This document shows, in pieces, positions 1-12,491 of a stretch of DNA of 64,000 bases. A program made the translations under genes and the position numbers. The notes under the pieces were generated by a model. That model was not told the DNA's origin and made no database searches. It worked only from the letters and a program-made list of their open reading frames with translations. Origin of the DNA: Macrophomina tecta. Taxonomy: Eukaryota > Ascomycota > Dothideomycetes > Botryosphaeriales > Botryosphaeriaceae. The DNA is taken from assembly GCA_024180945.1 (NCBI GenBank), contig JAKSGN010000007.1:3844001-3908000 (forward strand). The letters run 5' to 3'. Position 1 is the first letter of the stretch; every line of letters starts with the position of its first letter.

Positions 1-1652
1 AGTCCATGATATCGAACCCGTTATATGGGTCTTGTTCAAGCACATCCGCCATGACGCTTGCGGAAGGGAAGCTGCCTCTTCCTCTGGTGGTTTTTGATTT
101 CTGCTTTTTTCCGCGAGTCCGCTGGGGTGCGAGGTCCTGGAATTCGTCGTCCAATCCATCAAACTCAAGATCGTCATCCTCGCCGTCGAATAGAAGAAGT
201 TCTGCCGACGCCATGCCCAGCTGTTCTTGTTTTGCCAACAAACGAGCAATCTTCTCGTCGCTCATTCGTTCTATCTTCCTCTGAAGGAGATCTTCCTCAT
301 CTTCGGAATCCAACTCATCACCATTCTCGTCTTCCTCGATATCCTCGTCATCTTCGTCCTCTTCGCTGGCATCAGACCAACTCTCTGAATCCCCGCCTTC
401 GTTGCCAAACCTTACGTTTGCCACTGTTTCTTCAAAAGCGGCGATGAGTGCTAATTCATGATCTTCAGTGATCCGAGATGCTGGGATCCAACGAGCCTCA
501 TCTTCGCTTGAGTTTTCAAAGACGACAAGATACTGAGTACCACTCGATCTTACCCGTTTACGAAGAATGCGGTTAATGCTGCCAAGCATCTCCGACGATG
601 TGCTGATATTGTCGAAAATTTCGAGCTGTGGAGAAGCCCAATCATCCTTGTGAGGGTTGCCGTTATTGGAATTTCTGCCGCTGGGCTGGTGGGCGTTGTC
701 ATCCCAACCATCACCATCTGAAAGCCCTAACACCCGCTGCGTGAGCGTTGAGATCTCGTAGAGGGCCTGAGATTGAAGCTCTCCTGCATCATCGTACTCC
801 TGAGTCTGGATATTCTCAATATAGTCTGCCATGGCATCGTCATCGGGCTCGGGGCTGACGTTAGAGCACCGGTTTGAGTGGCGAGTTGATGCGTCATTGG
901 TCCACTTGTTTCCGACAGGTATTGGCACGTCCGCAGTTCCTTGGGTACCAGATTTTGCGGGAAACGTACTTGCAGATTGATTGTCTGCACGAATGTTTAT
1001 TCCTGCAAGATGCACTGAATCCGTAACTGTCCTCACATTATTCCGACCCCTGAACAAGACGATTTCTTCGCTCGAATCCGATGGTGTTGGAGAAACATTC
1101 CGCACAACTGGGGGAGGCATTGATGTGGCGGGAAGGGCGCTGGAACCCGTGGTATCCTCAAAGAAGAGAGCAGCAGGAGGTGGCGAGGACGAAGCTTCGG
1201 CGGTAGGCTCGAGATGCATCTGTGCCATGGCATCCCCCGAGCGAGCAATGACTTCTTCCAGAGATTCATGTTGGTTTGAAAGAGACTCATCGATGTTGGA
1301 TTCGTATGTGGATGGTTGATGGACAGGATATTCCTCCGAGCTTGGCTCGTCGGGCAATGTGCCAGCGAGATTACCCGCGCTCACGAAATTGATTGCTTTG
1401 TGGCGGAGCTTCACATCGGCTGCCCACATGCGGTGCCGGCTTTCTGTATTGCGAGCTTCTTCTTGAAGGGAAAACGCATGGGCATGGGAAGCTGGTAAGA
1501 GATGAGCACTACTCCGACAGCGACGGTGGCGGACGGAGCGACAAACCGTTGGAGGCTCTGGTGAATGCTTCTGTAGGTGGAGGCCCGCGTGGGCCGCCTT
1601 TGCTGCGGCGCGGGCCTCGGGCACCACCATTCTTGCGCGCGTGGTTGGCCAT
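1..1652 (-). CDS. sqs1: Sqs1/Pfa1-like G-patch and R3H protein, N-terminal part (partial)
   Basis: The minus-strand gene starts at 1652, exon 1 is 1547-1652, a 55-nt intron is 1492-1546 and exon 2 runs from 1491 off the left edge; about 532 residues are visible. The splice joins SN-A-SHAHAFSL in frame. Landmarks remembered from fungal Sqs1 proteins are FSLQEEARNTE near residue 43, ADVKLRHKAINFVSAGNL, DSSEEIVLFRGRNN near 174, DDDGMADYIENI, a strongly acidic stretch near 400-436, MSDEKIARLLAKQEQLGM, and SASVMADVLEQDPYNGFDIM at the edge. In yeast, Sqs1/Pfa1 uses its G-patch to stimulate the DEAH helicase Prp43 in ribosome biogenesis and splicing. The R3H and G-patch domains would lie outside the window, so the assignment rests on N-terminal similarity from memory. 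It shares a divergent upstream region with ATG4. Confidence 0.7.
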
Positions 1653-2164
1653 GTGCAGAGAATTAGGGTGGCGGGGTGCAGATTGTGGGAGGGACGAAGA
1701 AGCAGCGAGGTGCTCGGGAGCTGCGAGCCCGGCCCTTGGCGCTGTTTATCTTATCTTGCATGACTCGCCACATTGCGCCCACTCATCTCAGCAGCCACCA
1801 GCCCGCTGCGAGCAATCAGCAGATGACTCTTGTTGAGCGAGGCGAGAGTCCTTGTAAGTGCTGCTGTGGCCGTAGCAGAAGCTGTGGTCACGCTTACAAT
1901 AGGTTTGTGCGCGAGCTGTCGCAGCGCCAGCAGACCAGGCACCGGCGGCGAGCGGCAAGGCGCGTGTCCTTCCCCGCCATCTGAGGGCTCGCCCTGGGGT
2001 CAGCTGTCTACGCATGCGCCGCTGTCACCTCCATCGCATCCACTTCCACGACACAGCAGCCTCACCGTCCGCGCGCATCGCTCAACGCTTTCCTCTCCCC
2101 ATCGCATACCCCTCCTCCGCTTTCGCTGGGTATGCCGATGCGCTGAAACCGTCAGTCCTTCGTC
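1653..2164. promoter_or_regulatory. Divergent promoter region between sqs1-like gene and ATG4
   Basis: This 512-bp gap separates two start codons pointing away from each other, so it must hold both promoters and 5' UTRs. It is GC-rich with pyrimidine-rich stretches before the ATG4 start. I see no convincing TATA box or other gene. The long plus-strand frames crossing it are compositional. Confidence 0.55.
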
Positions 2165-3628
2165 ATGGCCAACGTCGACATCGGCCGCTACAGCAAGCGC
2201 CTCGTTCAGTACTTCTGGGACCCGCTCCCCAGAAACGAAGAAGCCTCCCCTATATGGTGCCTCGGACAAGCCTACGAGTCCAAGCCCTTCGCCCCTTCTT
2301 TCAAAGACGACCCCGCCCCCACACCATCTCAACCGCTATCTGTATCGCACGGCTCCACCGCCTCGTCCCGCTCAGCCACCGGTGACCGCACTAGCCAGAA
2401 TAGCAGCGAAGATGACAGTCTCCCGACAGTCGACGATGCTTCAGACTCAGATGCTAACGGGGGTTGGCCATCGCCGTTCTTGGATGATTTCGAAGCCCGC
2501 GTGTGGATAACTTATCGCTCCAACTTTGCTGCCATACCGAAATCCCAGGATCCGAACGCTACCACGGCCATGAGTTTCAGTGTACGTCTCAGAAACCAAA
2601 TAAGTAATCAGGGTGGCTTTTCCTCAGACACTGGTTGGGGCTGTATGATCAGATCCGGACAAAGCCTCCTGGCAAACGCCTTGCAGGTGCTTCGCCTGGG
2701 CAGAGGTATGCAACCTCGCTACCTCACGTCATTCGACCCATTCTGACATATGCAGCTTGGAGGAGAGGTCAAGATTCGCAAGGTGAGCGGCGCATTCTGT
2801 CGCTATTTGCCGACGATCCAAAAGCGCCTTTCTCAATTCACCGGTTTGTCGAGCACGGCGCATTGGCATGCGGAAAGCACCCCGGTGAATGGTTCGGTCC
2901 TTCGGCCACCGCGAGGTGCATACAGTATGTCTTAGTCCGTACTTCTCGCGTCATCTGGACTGAAAGCAAGACAGGGCCCTCTCGAACGGGTACGAGGACG
3001 CCGGGCTCCGCGTTTATATAACTGGCGACGGTTCCGACGTCTACGAGGACAGCTTCATGAAGGTGGCAAAGGATGCAAACAACACCTTCCATCCGACTCT
3101 TGTACTGGTCGGCATTAGACTGGGTATCGACCGCGTAACCCCAGTGTATTGGGAAGCTCTGAAGGCATCATTACAATTATCTCAGTCGATAGGTATCGCT
3201 GGGTAGGCCTGTAAATTACGTTCTCTCTAGGTTCAGTGACTGACAGTTTCAGGGGCCGCCCATCCGCTTCTCACTATTTCGTTGGCACACAGGGCTCTTA
3301 TTTCTTCTACTTGGATCCGCACACCACTCGGCCTTTCCTCCCTCTTCACTCCGATCTCTCAGACTACACACAGGAAGACATAGACTCGTGTCATACACGT
3401 CGCTTGCGACGCCTTCACGTGAAAGAGATGGACCCGTCAATGCTCATTGCGTTTTTGATTCGAGATGAAACGGATTGGCAGAATTGGAGAAAGGCGGTGG
3501 CAGAGGTGCATGGAAAACCCGTAATCCACGTTGCTGATTCGGAACCAATCATCCGTGGCGGCCAAGAGCGCGAAGGTGCTATTGATGAGGTGGAAGCATT
3601 TGACGATGAAGACGAAGGTTTGCAATGA
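2165..3628 (+). CDS. ATG4: Cysteine protease ATG4 (autophagy)
   Basis: There are four exons, 2165-2705, 2756-2924, 2975-3202 and 3253-3628, with three introns of exactly 50 nt each; the spliced protein is 437 aa. ATG4 is a cytosolic C54-family protease. It trims the C-terminus of ATG8 to expose glycine for conjugation to phosphatidylethanolamine and later deconjugates it. The catalytic cysteine sits in [17 protein letters not shown] (Cys160), and the Asp/His pair in [11 protein letters not shown] is Asp334 and His336. Other family blocks are [10 protein letters not shown] near 115-124, [38 protein letters not shown] sequence (here [13 protein letters not shown]) and [14 protein letters not shown]. 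The acidic C-terminal tail [13 protein letters not shown] is where fungal ATG4 proteins often carry ATG8-interaction motifs. Length and catalytic residues are normal, so the gene looks functional. Confidence 0.96.
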
Positions 3629-4171
3629 TCCGAACATTCTTGTAGGCGTTTAATCAGGCCTCCTTCGCCGGGATACCATGGTATTAGACAGTGCAATCTA
3701 CTCTTTACACAGCCTCTACTTTTTCTGGGTTCCCTCGTCTTGATTCAAATTCGGCACGTAACCATTGATTTGAGGCGAAAACCGCGGTCCGGGTTCCGGA
3801 AAGGGAATATCGTACCCAGAACGTTCCCTTACAATGGCAGCTCCATCAAGGTCCGTCTATACGCGAAGTTCTGTCAGCAATCTCGATTAAATATGGGCAC
3901 ACCATACAGAAAACACGAAAAATTCTGAAGTACCGATTCCTTTCGGACTGCTTGCCTCGGAGGACCGTAATGTACAAGCGCAGTGATATCTGAAAACCAT
4001 GAGTCCGTAGAGCCAAACCCGGCCTGGAAAAAAAATGAAGCCATCCCATGATCGCATTAAAAACCCATGAACACCGTCCCCAAACCGATCCGCCCTGATG
4101 TGAGCTTGAAAATCAGGGAACATCGCCACCTAAGTCAACCCTGAAACACCGCATCTCGAAGACGAAGTAAC
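3629..4171. other. Convergent intergenic region, ATG4 and H2B 3' ends
   Basis: These 543 bp separate the converging 3' ends of ATG4 and histone H2B. They should contain both polyadenylation sites. I see no coding frame with family resemblance and no RNA gene. Confidence 0.6.
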
Positions 4172-4726
<555 letters not shown>

Positions 4727-5224
4727 TTTGGTGGACTGAGCTGAAGCTGCGGAAAAAGTCGAAGAAGTTGTAGAGTCGAGGTGAGCAGATGAGTTGCGTG
4801 CGACGGCGCGATGGAGCGTTATGGGTGGTGGATGGAGAAACGGAGATGGAGATGTATTGCGCGGGTGGGCTCGATACTTAAAGGCCGCGAGTGATCGGGC
4901 AAGAGCATGTCGCGTCGACCCGCCGCTTGTTGTGAGGTCCGTGCGGGGCGTGATACGCTAGACCGCAAATGAAAATTACGCTCGCTTATCCGGCGGGCGC
5001 GGCTGCGCGACTGGTGTGCCGCGCCCCGCCGAAGCGCTCGTCACTGCCCGAGTGATCGCTAAAACGCGACGCTCCCTCATATAAGCTGCCCGCGCCGCCC
5101 GTCTCCCATCCCTCATCCACTCTCCATCTCATTACGCTCGACTTATTGCCGCACCACGCCGTCGTTCTACGACTCCGCATTCTAACTTCTCAACCCAAAC
5201 CGCCTAACAACTCCAACCGCAAAA
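4727..5224. promoter_or_regulatory. Shared H2A/H2B divergent promoter
   Basis: This is a 498-bp region between the two histone start codons. A TATA-like CATATAAG lies at 5078-5085 for H2A, and the reverse-strand TTTAAGTAT (4875-4883) could serve H2B. The 10-mer CGAGTGATCG occurs twice in the same orientation, at 4888-4897 and 5049-5058, one near each gene. It is a candidate shared histone regulatory element; this is inference. Confidence 0.7.
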
Positions 5225-5852
<628 letters not shown>

Positions 5853-6681
5853 GCCATTCGATGCTTCTGCTTCTGCTTTTTCAGGCGCGGGTTTGGCGGT
5901 TTGTTTTTAACGATAATGGGGTTTCGGCATGGGTTCTGGGTTTCACGGCTACGGCTTTGAGTACTGCAATAGGGCAGGTGCTGTACATTACATCCATGGG
6001 TATGGATGAAATCTGACGAGTCGATTATATTTCACATGGTTTCTCCATTTTGCGTGATCTGCCATATCTTGTACGTGCGAGGACTTAATAGTGCAGAGCC
6101 CCACCGGACACCGGGGCTTAGCGAGCGGTTTCTGGCTTCAATTCTGGGGAAGGCGATTGAAGAGATTGGCTGACGGTCGTCATAGCTGTATGGGAAAGCT
6201 TTTGGAGGGGCGCTGGGAGGCACGTGGAGAAGAAGCTGCATATGAGGGTTTGCGGCTGATAGTCGTCCCATCTGCATATGAACGGCTTGACGCGTATGAG
6301 ACGCGCAGTCACAACGCAACCAGCGAACATTGGAAGGGACGGATTTTCAAGATGGGCGAATAATTTTGGGTGCGCAACGTAACAGTATTATGCGGGCTTT
6401 GGAAGCAATTGATGCACTAAACAGAAATCTAAGCCATAGGCCAATTACAGAATTGGGCCGTTGATTGGCTCGTCTAGACAGCCGTGCTTGCCAGGGATGT
6501 TCCAGATGGGTTCCTGGAGGCACCTAGATCCTTCAGCCGTCAAAGACCCTCCAATGATAGCACTCATGATTTTCATGAAGTCTCTCCACCAATAACAAAT
6601 ACGCCATCTGCGATTGGCTCGTGCGGCCGATATAGAATACACAGAACCACCAAGTAAACCCGCGCTCTCCCAATACGCCTT
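5853..6681. other. Convergent intergenic region, H2A and complex I gene 3' ends
   Basis: 829 bp lie between the 3' ends of H2A and the NDUFB9-like gene. Several short frames exist here (for example 6032-6363 on both strands), but none resembles a known family or has splice-supported extensions. I see nothing else in it. Confidence 0.55.
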
Positions 6682-7195
6682 TCAAAGGGTCATGTGAGGA
6701 GGGGCTGCAAGTAAAATCAGCGTAGCACAACATGCATTAAAAAGGGGGATTGGCTTACGATCGAGAATAGGTGTCGGCAGGTTGCGCTCGTACTTCGAGC
6801 CTGCGACAGTCAGCATTTGTTGTGGCATTGGCAGCAACAGAGGCTACGTACCGCCAGGGGCCTCAGGTGGCCTGTATGGGTCAGGATGCTTCCATTTCTC
6901 TAGTAAAGCCTCGGTCTCTTGGATCAATTTCTGCGGATGGCATGAGCATTGTGCGCGCGTCAGGGCAACGGAGAGGAGCGTACCCTCTGTTGGCGGGGCT
7001 CGACGACATGCTTGTTGGCCTCGAAGAGCGATCGGATATAGAGCGCCTGGCCCCTCCACACGTAGCGGTGGACGGCCCAGTCGAGGGCGAGCTTCAGGGA
7101 GCGTCGGTAGAGGGAGCTGGCCGGGTGTCAGTGGAGCTCGTGGTTTCTTCGGGCGGGCGGGATGCGCACAGCACGACGGCCTTGTTGCTCGCCAT
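6682..7195 (-). CDS. Complex I LYR-motif subunit, NDUFB9/B22 type
   Basis: Five small exons on the minus strand, 7170-7195, 6984-7116, 6852-6930, 6759-6800 and 6682-6704, are joined by four introns of 53, 53, 51 and 54 nt and encode 100 aa. The first splice creates the LYR motif in VVLSLYRRSLKLALDWAV. Then follow GQALYIRSLFEANK, KLIQETEALLEKWKHPDPYR, the family signature PPEAPGGSKYERNLP, and a short tail ILDPPPHMTL. NDUFB9 is an accessory subunit of the membrane arm of mitochondrial NADH:ubiquinone oxidoreductase that binds the acyl carrier protein through its LYR fold. The intron before the LYR motif carries a good branch-point match (CTGAC). No exon is long, so plain ORF scanning misses the gene. 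It is divergently paired with KGD2. Confidence 0.9.
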
Positions 7196-7629
7196 GGTTG
7201 CTTCGATCGCGCGGCCGCGGCGAGGAGCTTCAGCAGCTGCGATTGTGAGGTGTGATGCGTGAGCGGCGGCGGGGCGCGGTGGAGAGCGGTGCAGCGGCCG
7301 GAGTACTCGACGGATGAAGTTGCTGGCTTGGCGTCGCAGCACGGGACGTACCGGGGAAAGACGCACTCACCTCGGGAAGGCTAAGCGGGTCTGACCTTCG
7401 TCACAGGCCTTGTGCGCAAGTGACAGGCCCAAGCAGAGAGCGGCATTTCTTCATCCTCCCATCACCTCCTTCCTCCTCGCTCCCTTCCTGCTATCCCGCT
7501 CCCGCTCGGCTGCAGCGCTGGTTCTCGTGCTCACTGGTCAGTCGGTTCCGTCCCTTAATGAATTCCCCCACATACTTATCGTGAAAGAGCTCTGTCAGTT
7601 CTCGTCCCGCTTGCGCCTCGCTGCCCTCC
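7196..7629. promoter_or_regulatory. Divergent promoter, NDUFB9-like gene and KGD2
   Basis: 434 bp lie between the start codons of two nuclear genes for mitochondrial energy metabolism. The side near KGD2 is pyrimidine-rich (for example CCTTCCTGCTATCCCGCTCC at 7482-7501). A single region probably carries both core promoters. No clear TATA or CCAAT box was recognised. Confidence 0.55.
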
Positions 7630-9109
7630 ATGTCGTTTCGCCGCGTCCTCAGCACTTCGGTGCGCTTCGCTGCCGCCTACCCGCGCAGCTCTCAGCGCCT
7701 CCCTACCTTGCTCTTTCCGCAGTACCGCACCTATGCCTCCAAGATCGTCAAGGTTCCCGAGATGGCCGAGTCCATCACCGAGGGTACCTTAAAACAGTTC
7801 AGCAAAGGTGTCGGCGACTACGTCGAGCTGGACGAGGAGATTGCTACTATTGAGACCGACAAGATCGATGTCTCTGTCAATGCTCCCGAGGCTGGCACCA
7901 TCGCCGAGCTGCTGGTCAAGGAGGAAGACACCGTCACCGTCGGCCAGGATCTGATCAAGCTCGAACTCGGCGGCGCGCCTGCAGAGGGCAAGAAGGATGA
8001 GCCTGCCAAAGAGGAACCCAAGGAGCCTGCCCCTAAGGAGCAAGAGACTGCTTCGCAACCCGAGCAGCCAAAGGAAAAGGCTCCCGAACCTCCTAAGCAG
8101 GAGTCCAAGTCTCAGCCTCCCCCTCAGCAGGAGAAGAAGTCTGCGCCGAAGGAGGATCAGCCTAAGAAGACCGAATCTCCCTTCGGCAACCGTGAAGAGC
8201 GTCGTGTAGGTTTTGGCTTTCTACCGGTGCTATGCCGCTGAGCTGACTTGATTCAAGGTCAAGATGAACCGCATGCGTCTGCGCATTGCCGAGCGTCTCA
8301 AGCAGTCTCAGAACACCGCCGCCTCACTTACCACCTTCAACGAGGTTGACATGTCCTCTTTGATGGAACTCCGGAAACTCTACAAGGATGACGTTCTGAA
8401 GAAGTCTGGTGTCAAGCTTGGCTTCATGAGCGCTTTCTCCCGCGCTTGTGTGCTCGCCATGAAGGAAGTTCCTGCTGTCAACGCTTCCATTGAGGGCCCT
8501 AATGGTGGCGACACCATTGTCTACCGTGATTATGTCGACATCAGCGTTGCTGTCGCTACTGAGAAGGGTCTTGTCACTCCTGTTGTTCGCAACGCTGAGG
8601 CTATGGATATGATTGGTGTTGAGAAGGCTATTGCGGATCTGGGCAAGAAGGCTCGCGACAACAAACTGACCATTGAGGATATGGCTGGAGGAACTTTCAC
8701 CATCAGCAATGTAAGTGTCTTGGCTCTGTGGACGGACTTGTAACTAATGATGTTTCAGGGTGGTGTCTTCGGCTCGCTTTACGGTACTCCCATCATCAAC
8801 CTGCCTCAGACGGGTAAGATTCCTCTTGGCGACTCCTTTTTCTGCGTCTGATTCTGACGTGTCTTAGCTGTGCTGGGTCTCCACGCCATCAAGGAGAGAC
8901 CCGTAGCCGTCAATGGAAAGGTCGAAATCCGCCCCATGATGTATCTCGCTCTTACCTACGACCACCGCCTGCTTGATGGAAGGGAAGCCGTCACTTTCCT
9001 GGTCAAGGTACGTCACTTCGTATTCTAGGGGAGCCAGATCACATTTTGCTAAGAAATCAAACAGGTCAAGGAATTTATCGAGGACCCACGTCGGATGCTT
9101 TTGGGTTAA
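7630..9109 (+). CDS. KGD2: Dihydrolipoyllysine-residue succinyltransferase, E2 of 2-oxoglutarate dehydrogenase
   Basis: Five exons, 7630-8205, 8258-8710, 8759-8813, 8868-9007 and 9065-9109, with introns of 52, 48, 54 and 57 nt, encode 422 aa. The enzyme is the E2 core of the mitochondrial 2-oxoglutarate dehydrogenase complex and transfers succinyl groups to CoA in the TCA cycle. Residues 1 to about 36 are an Arg/Ser/Ala-rich mitochondrial presequence. The lipoyl domain starts at [17 protein letters not shown] and carries the lipoylated lysine in ETDKIDVSV (Lys78). A Pro/Glu/Lys-rich hinge spans about 118-185. The catalytic domain, about 195-422, ends with the active-site motif [12 protein letters not shown] (His394, Asp398). 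As in other eukaryotic E2o proteins there is no evident peripheral subunit-binding domain between hinge and core. It appears intact. Confidence 0.96.
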
Positions 9110-9936
9110 ACCGGTGGGTGGGGACTTGAGAAGTGGAGGTAATTTGAGCGCCCGTCATTTGCTGCATATCTGTATAAACTCGAGCGCTGGTTGGGGTGAG
9201 GGTCGCGCTTAGAAGCGCAGGTGTACTATACGCATTTCACATGGTAGTTGCACCCTGAAGATAGAAATTTTTAAGAAATTATTTCAATTCCCAGGGAATG
9301 AGTCCATTAGATTCTGGATCTAATAAGAAGGCGGCCGCAATATTCCAAATTCAACTTGGTGATAGTGAGGAGTTACATATGTATAAAGCTATGAGGGATG
9401 TGCCAACCAGATTATCCCACACGAGAATATCGATTTAGTGTGCTACGCCAGCAACGCCAGGGTCTTGACCATATACCTCATCTACACATGCGTAGTTTAT
9501 TGTAAGATGCGTTTGGTATTCTCCAGTTCAGACTGCGACTCGCGGATAGAATGCGTTGTATCGGTTCGAGATAGCTACAACGAAAACTACGGACAATATT
9601 ATATAGCCTCTCCCGGATCACGTCTACGACTTATTGCCTTTTGGTGGATTTGTAAATTATATATAGAGCTCTAAAAAATCTTCGACGTGGGTTTTCGATG
9701 TTCCGAATTCAGGTACGGCTGGGCGATTAAACACTCTCTCGTCTCGAGTAAGAGGGTATATATCCCATGACTGAGGTAGCCCACAGCAAGTGGCCCACCA
9801 TCCTTGCCCCGCAAATTCTATGAAAATAGGATTGATGTTGCAGTTGACCATACGTTCAAATAGAGCAGTGAAACGTAGCGGCCGACATCTTGAATTTCCC
9901 GTCTTATCTACGTTAAGAGTGACAATGGTTACTAAG
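9110..9936. other. Convergent intergenic region, KGD2 and GH2 3' ends
   Basis: 827 bp lie between two converging genes. Short frames at 9657-9977 (-) and 9790-10080 (+) have no recognisable family and the latter overlaps the last GH2 exon antisense. I see no RNA gene or repeat. Confidence 0.5.
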
Positions 9937-12110
9937 CTAGAAGCCTCTGCTGCTGTAAAAGACTCTGAGAACTTCATCCAATACGCCTTTCACCTTCGCT
10001 GCACTAAGCTTTTCTTTGCGGTCGAAAGAGTAAAGACCGTTGGTCTCTTGTTCGATATCCGCCCTGAAGACACCTGTTAGCCCTCTGATTATCTCATGAA
10101 TGCTGCGGCGACTTACAGTTGAGTCCATACAAAACCACTAGAGTGGCCGCCTTGGACAACAGCACGCATCAAACGATCAATCCTCTGAAGCAAGTCATCG
10201 GGATCGCTTGCAGTCGTGTAACCCCATTCATCGGCGGAATTGCCTGTGGCAGGAGCAATGTTGACGCCTCCAAACTCGGTGTTCAACACAACTGCTCCAG
10301 GGCGATGCTCTGCACCCGGATCTAAACCTTGAATGGGCTCAACGAACATAGGCCGGCCTGCCTTTGGACCTAAGATACCCTGCAGAGTCGAGCAGGTTTC
10401 TGCCAAAGCAGGGGCGTCACTGTAATCATGGTAAGTCGTGAGGTCAGTGCACACATGCTCCCAACCGCAGTTGTCATTGATGGGCCTGGTGGGATCGAGA
10501 GTCCTGGAAATGGGTCAGCATGTGTGTATTGCGACATGGTAGCTGCTGGCTTACTTGGTCAGGTAGTAGAGAGCTCGGATGTGGTTCCGCTGTTCAATGT
10601 TGTCTTTAAGGGATGTGTATGCCCAGCTTTCATTAACCGGGGTCCAAGTGATGATTGATGGATGGTTGATGTCTCTCTTGACCGCTTCAATCCATTCCTG
10701 GTTGAAGCGCTCTACATACTCCTGGCTGAACTGGTAGGCATTGCCCATCTCGCCCCATACAATGAAGCCGAGTCTATCAGCCCAGTAAAGGAAGATAGGA
10801 TCTTCCACCTTCTGGTGTTTCCTACAACCATTGAAACCCATCCTCTTGGTGAGTTCAATGTCCGCTTTAAGATGCTCCTGAGAGGGCGGTGTCATGAAAG
10901 TCTCAGGCCAGTATCCCTGGTCAAGCACCATCGCTTGGAAGATCGGCCGGTCGTTGAGATGCAGTGCACCATCCCCACGCGTCCAGTTCAAAGAACGCAT
11001 CCCAGTGGTAGTCTTCACTTCATCCAGAAGCTTACCCGAGACGTCAAAAAGCCGCAGTTTCAAGTCGTACAGTTGAGGAAAGTCGGGTGACCACAGTGCC
11101 ATGCTGTTCCGCCAACATCGGTCGTTTCCCAGTGGTGCTGCTTCGCGCACTGCATCGGGGAGACTAGACAGTTGCTCCTGAGACAGACGCAGGTTCAGAT
11201 CCAGCTTCACGTGATTCTTGTCCTTTGGAAGATCCTTCTTGGGTGATTTGGCGACGGGAATGCCCGCAAAACTTGCCTCAACCTCGATGCTGTACTTATG
11301 GCCGACCTTGCGACCTAGCAACGCAATATGGGCATGAAGGTCTCCGCTCTCAATGTCGTTGGAGCGTAAGACGGTACCAAAGCTGCTATCCGCCAATCTG
11401 GCAGATGGGACAGTCTCGAGCCAGACAGGCTGCCAGATGCCGCCAGAAGGAGTGTAGAATATACTCTCCGGTTTAGCGCCCCAGTATTGTTTTCCGCGGG
11501 GTTGCGTCAAGTCGTATGCGGAATCATAGACGCGGAGTGTTAGCCTCAAGGGCTCAGGCGGACTCGAGTCCAAAGAGTCGGTGATGTCCAGTTCGAAAGG
11601 TACGTGACCCCCGCGGTGGCCCCCGACAAAGTGACCATCGAGCCAGACCTTGGCGTCATAATCGACTGCACCGAACCTGAGGATGACCCGGTCGCGCCTG
11701 TTCTTCTGCTCGGCGGAGCGGTGATCAGAAAGGGGACGTTGATACCAAAGGACTTCATGGTCACCGCGCTCGTTGATGCCGGAGGCCGGGCACTGGAAGA
11801 CGTAGGGAACCTGAATCTGACGCTTCTTGTTGGTGGTGGAGCTAGATGACCGGAAGGCCAGGTTATCTTTGATCAAGTTCTGGGTGTTGGCAGCAATCTT
11901 GGCGGTGATTGATTCGTTCTCAGACTCGTAAGCTGGCTTGGAAGATGCAGCACCAGTGACAGTGACGCTTTCAGGGAGGCCTTTGAGCTGCCATTGCTCG
12001 GACAGGCCGACATCGTCATCATCGAAAATGAAATCCCAAGGGCCATTGAGAGACTGCCAATGGAGACTAGTACGCTGGAAATCAGGACGGGGATAAGCGT
12101 CAGCAGCCAT
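9937..12110 (-). CDS. Glycoside hydrolase family 2 protein (beta-galactosidase/beta-glucuronidase-like)
   Basis: Three exons on the minus strand, 10555-12110, 10117-10503 and 9937-10063, with introns of 51 and 53 nt, encode 689 aa. Domain order is typical of GH2. A jelly-roll sugar-binding domain (about 1-220) includes SLNGPWDFIFDDDD, VPYVFQCPASGI, EVLWYQRPL and FGAVDYDAKVWLDGHFVGGH. An immunoglobulin-like domain follows, then a TIM barrel from about 345. Both catalytic glutamates are present: the acid/base in TPVNESWAY (Glu494) and the nucleophile in VLNTEFGG (Glu595). Retaining GH2 enzymes remove terminal beta-linked galactose, glucuronate or mannose; the substrate cannot be set from sequence. 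The N-terminus MAADAYPRPDFQRTSLHWQS is not a signal peptide, so an intracellular enzyme is likely. Its promoter abuts the AT-rich repeat block, yet no disabling mutation is seen. Confidence 0.93.
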
Positions 12111-12491
12111 GGTTGCTCAAAACGATGAATGGAGTGGCGGATTGAAGGAGCGGATGGGGAGGTCGTGTAAATAGTTTAGGTACACATGTCCTCAGCGGGA
12201 AAGGTGGGGCATAACGCTATTACCGTCTCTTGGCCTCATGGATCGCATGGGACATAGCGGAAGTTTAAATCGGCGGAGCCTTCTTAAATAAAGCCTAGAG
12301 TAGACGCCTAAGATATCTAAACTATATATATAAAACTTAAAATATAAACTATTAAATAAAATAATATTAGGACTTTAATTTTAAAAATTATATAAAAAAT
12401 ACTAAAAGATTAAAGTAATTAAATCTTTTAAAATAAAATATAAAATATTAAAAATATTAAAAAAAATTCTTAAAAAAATTTATAAATAATA
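12111..12491. promoter_or_regulatory. GH2 promoter running into the AT-rich block
   Basis: About the first 180 bp upstream of the GH2 start have normal composition. From about 12,290 the sequence changes abruptly to almost pure A/T with nearly no G or C. This is the border between the gene-rich and repeat compartments. A DNA transposon begins immediately after it. Confidence 0.6.

Noticed and set aside
1393..2510. Several overlapping plus- and minus-strand ORFs upstream of and across the start of ATG4
   Set aside because: GC-rich compositional frames and frame shadows of ATG4 exon 1. No family resemblance or splice support.
6771..7262. Two overlapping plus-strand ORFs of 157-163 codons
   Set aside because: They lie antisense to the splice-supported five-exon complex I subunit, which has clear family motifs. 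The plus-strand translations resemble nothing.
9657..10080. ORFs of about 100 codons on both strands between KGD2 and GH2
   Set aside because: No recognisable motif; one overlaps the last GH2 exon antisense. Treated as chance.
10428..11849. Plus-strand ORFs across the GH2 gene
   Set aside because: Antisense shadows of a long, well-conserved coding exon.
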